Source: UBA4719 sp038249115 (GTDB lineage: Bacteria > Actinomycetota > Actinomycetes > Actinomycetales > Dermatophilaceae). Taken from it: 64,000 bases of DNA. Every line of letters starts with the position of its first letter. Position 1 is the first letter of the stretch. The translations under genes and the position numbers were made by a program. Below, one piece after another: positions 62,280 through 64,000 of this stretch. The DNA is taken from contig JBBRWQ010000003.1 in NCBI GenBank assembly GCA_038249115.1, forward strand, positions 16,461-80,460. Reading direction: 5' to 3'. The notes under the pieces are model-generated. The model did not search any database, was not told where the DNA came from, and was given only the letters and a program-made list of their open reading frames with translations.

Positions 62280-62621
62280 CCGCTCGGCCGGTGGTTGGGG
62301 ACGGCGAGCTTGATTTTGGCTGCGGTCTTCGCCGCCTTGACCCTGTGGTCGTGGGGCAGTCACGTTCCGTTGACGTCAATGGGCGAGCTATGCGGCGCCC
62401 GGGTGTACAGCTTTCGCCCCGGACATGGGACCCCAGCGGGTTGGGGCGAAGTGTCGCCGGAGGCAAGACGATTGGGCGATGTGCTTTGCCAGGCTGCGGC
62501 CAAGCCCTACTGGGACCGGGGTGTCTGGTATGCGCGGGGTGCGGGCGGTGCAGCTCTGGGGGACGCCGCGTTATCGGCTGCCAGCCGACAGGCCACCAAA
62601 GGCCTCAAAACTGGCTCGTAG
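62274..62621 (+). CDS. Hypothetical membrane-anchored protein (115 aa)
   Basis: Starts MEPLGRWLGTASLILAAVFAALTLWSWGS, one hydrophobic anchor without a lipobox. It continues as SHVPLTSMGELCGARVYSFRPGHGTPAGWGEVSPEARRLGDVLCQAAAKPYWDRGVWYARGAGG, presumably outside the cell. Two cysteines (GELCGAR, DVLCQAA) could form a disulfide. No family recognised. The ATG sits within the 20-bp repeat pair and has no strong ribosome site. Confidence 0.55.
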   Translation: MEPLGRWLGTASLILAAVFAALTLWSWGSHVPLTSMGELCGARVYSFRPGHGTPAGWGEVSPEARRLGDVLCQAAAKPYWDRGVWYARGAGGAALGDAALSAASRQATKGLKTGS

Positions 62622-63070
62622 TTGGGCTGCTTACCAGCGCCAGTTGAGTGCGTTCTGGAGTTGGGTTTGATCTACCGACCTCACGTCTCAGAGAACCGAG
62701 CCCGGCACCAATTAGTCGTCACCGTGGAACGGAATCGACGCAAAGCCGTCGGTCCAGCTGTCGGCATCTACCGTGGACGTGTCGATGATGAAGCAGTCAG
62801 GCTCTTCTCCTCCTTGATCACCGAGGCCCTTGCCCATGATGCCTACTAATAGAGCGCAGATCTGCTTGTTGGCTGGGTCGCGCCATCCCTTTTCTCATGA
62901 GTTGAGTCCACTAGCTGCTGTGTCAGGCGGCCAGACCGTGAGCATCCACAGGATGCGCCGCGTCACGATTCACTCGACGGGCGCCGCCATTCGTCGTGAT
63001 CGACCGACTCGCGCCATAGAGCGGACGCTTCTTCTGGGAACCAAAGCACACCTATGGCCGTCAGACCATC
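62622..63070. other. Interval without a supported gene
   Basis: 449 bp. A 75-codon open frame ends near 62849 (VVTVERNRRKAVGPAVGIYRGRVDDEAVRLFSSLITEAL) but lacks a start site of quality and may be a remnant. Copy E of the dispersed repeat lies at 62998-63024. Confidence 0.45.
62998..63024 (+). repeat. Dispersed repeat, copy E (central part)
   Basis: GATCGACCGACTCGCGCCAT followed by AGAGCGG. Shares GACTCGCGCCATAGAG with copy F; the shortest of the six copies. Confidence 0.55.
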
Positions 63071-63583
63071 ATGATTCGAGCGAACATCGCGGCGGTCCTT
63101 GGAGTCGCAATGCTGAGCGCCGCGGGTTGCGGGAGCGCCAGCGACGTCGTGACGGGCGGCAGCGAAGCCACGAATTCGATCAGCTCGCACCCCGACGCGG
63201 CGCGAGAGTCAGCGTGTCTCAGCACACCCACGACGGGAAACTCCACGGTGATGGTGGACTGGGTGGACTTCGTTCAGCTCGACGGGACTCAGTACATCGC
63301 TGGTCTCGATGGGAAGGTTCCCGCCATCGCATCGAACGAGCTGGGTTCCGTCGTGGGGCGGGTCAAGTGCGAGCTCAGCGTCCTGAAGTTCCACGCCGAG
63401 CCCGGCCCGGCAGTGGACGGCGACGCGGCATTCCTCAAAGTCGGCACAGAAATGCACGCCGTCCGGGGTTACGCGACATCCTGCCGGGTTGCCGCACAGA
63501 TCGCCGGCGTGAACCGCGTTTACCTCGCCCACGCCGACCTCGCCGGAGTCTCGAGAGCTGTGCCCTGCGCCAAGGCGCCCTAG
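63071..63583 (+). CDS. Lipoprotein of unknown function
   Basis: 170 aa. MIRANIAAVLGVAMLSAAGCGSAS has a lipobox (LSAAGC, Cys20). The mature part has several cysteines (SACLSTPT, VKCELSVLK, TSCRVAAQ, VPCAKAP) and WVDFVQLDGTQYIAG...GSVVGRVKCELS...DGDAAFLKVGTEMHAVRGYATSCRVAA, reminiscent of small secreted beta-rich proteins with a conserved V-G-T-E motif. Function unknown. It lies alone between repeat copies E and F. Confidence 0.78.
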   Translation: MIRANIAAVLGVAMLSAAGCGSASDVVTGGSEATNSISSHPDAARESACLSTPTTGNSTVMVDWVDFVQLDGTQYIAGLDGKVPAIASNELGSVVGRVKCELSVLKFHAEPGPAVDGDAAFLKVGTEMHAVRGYATSCRVAAQIAGVNRVYLAHADLAGVSRAVPCAKAP

Positions 63584-63701
63584 CCCACCACCGCGTCGTC
63601 GCCCGGGCGGGGCATCATCTGGGACTGCGGCCGGCCCCCTCAGGGATAACGCACGCCGAGCCTCCGGGGACCCTGACCCCACGCTCACCGCCGTGTCCGC
63701 C

Positions 63702-63780
63702 AACGCGCGACTCGCGCCATAGAGGAGGGGAAGGATTTCTCGGCCGTCATCCCGCCTGCACGAGTGCCGAAAGAGGAACA
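63702..63780 (+). repeat. Dispersed repeat, copy F (longest copy)
   Basis: AACGCGCGACTCGCGCCATA, GAGGAGGGGAAGGATTTCTC, GGCCGTCATCCCGCCTGCAC, GAGTGCCGAAAGAGGAACA. It joins the 5' block seen in B and the 3' blocks seen in A and C, so it defines the order of the unit. Confidence 0.8.
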
Positions 63781-63875
63781 CAGGGGCGGGCCCCGAAGTC
63801 GTCCGACCGGTGCCACCACAGCCGCCGCCTGCTCCGACACGCGCCAGAGTCGTGCCTCCGCGGCAGTATGGCGGT

Positions 63876-64000
63876 TCAGGATTTGCTGGTGGGGGCGACT
63901 GGTGTCCAGAGCCGGTCGATGGGCATGACGTGGAGGCGGTCGGCGTAGGTGTAGGAGCGGCGTCCGGTGGTGAGGATGATCCCGGCGGTGAACCGTGGTC
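63876..64000 (-). CDS. 3' end of a DUF4143-type ATPase-family protein
   Basis: About 41 codons, entering from the right edge: PRFTAGIILTTGRRSYTYAD then RLHVMPIDRLWTPVAP. The pattern F-x-A-G-h-h-L-x-T-G...h-P-I-x-x-L-W is the usual end of AAA-type ATP-binding proteins with a C-terminal DUF4143 domain. The ATPase core lies outside the window. Such genes are common in mobile and defence-rich regions. Confidence 0.7.
   Translation of the reverse strand, partial: PRFTAGIILTTGRRSYTYADRLHVMPIDRLWTPVAPTSKS

Noticed and set aside
62622..62849. 75-codon frame ending SSLITEALAHDAY
   Set aside because: No supported start and no family; reads like a remnant, kept only as a note in the interval.

Overview
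The window is high-GC DNA with dense gene packing, many GTG starts, ATGA/GTGA/TGATG overlaps and a strongly actinobacterial gene set: SepH, DUF3000, DUF3710, DUF4193, DUF3159, DUF5998, DUF7455, coproheme-pathway enzymes, an HTH-MurA fusion, and ParC-sucrase/ferredoxin-ParE. This composition and order point to a chromosome of the order Micrococcales, probably Intrasporangiaceae-like. That placement is inferred from protein families seen by eye, not from a search.

Layout. 1-10.6 kb: polyphosphate kinase 2, a RibD-like reductase, an alpha/beta hydrolase, a split bacterial NHEJ pair (LigC-type ligase and LigD-type polymerase) separated by a small insert with direct repeats, a secreted lamin-tail nuclease, MsrB and a cyclic-2,3-diphosphoglycerate-synthetase-like NTPase. 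10.7-23.8 kb: heme genes chdC and hemE, a DUF4349 lipoprotein, an EamA exporter, DUF3000, RNase D, the fadA-fadB beta-oxidation pair, a TetR-controlled SnoaL/NmrA pair and the HTH-MurA fusion. 23.9-29.3 kb: dxs, two small conserved genes and aconitase. 29.3-34.6 kb: thioesterase, TrmA-type rRNA methyltransferase, a KimA-like APC transporter and two TrkA/RCK proteins, which together form a K+ locus. 34.6-43.3 kb: DUF3159, OB-fold, DUF3710, dut, DUF4193, inositol phosphatase, ferrochelatase, sepH, thymidine kinase, phosphodiesterase and DUF5998. 43.4-56.6 kb: GNAT/acyl-CoA ligase fusion facing an acyl-CoA synthetase, SIMPL protein, nitroreductase, parC, a frameshifted sucrase/ferredoxin gene, parE, DUF7455 and DUF456.

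56.6-64.0 kb is different. Gene density falls and small membrane proteins, lipoproteins and a toxin-antitoxin-like pair appear. There is a large SEC-C protein and the tail of a DUF4143 ATPase. At least six partial copies of one short dispersed repeat are scattered between the genes. This looks like an accessory, recombination-prone segment.

Functional links: HemE, CpfC and ChdC are three of the coproporphyrin-dependent heme steps, while the oxidase CgoX/HemY is not in the window. LigC and the LigD polymerase would act together in end joining. FadA and FadB form the trifunctional beta-oxidation unit. CeoB/CeoC-type RCK proteins and the APC permease suggest potassium homeostasis. Dut and Tdk serve the thymidylate supply. 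No tRNA, rRNA, CRISPR array or intact IS element was seen.
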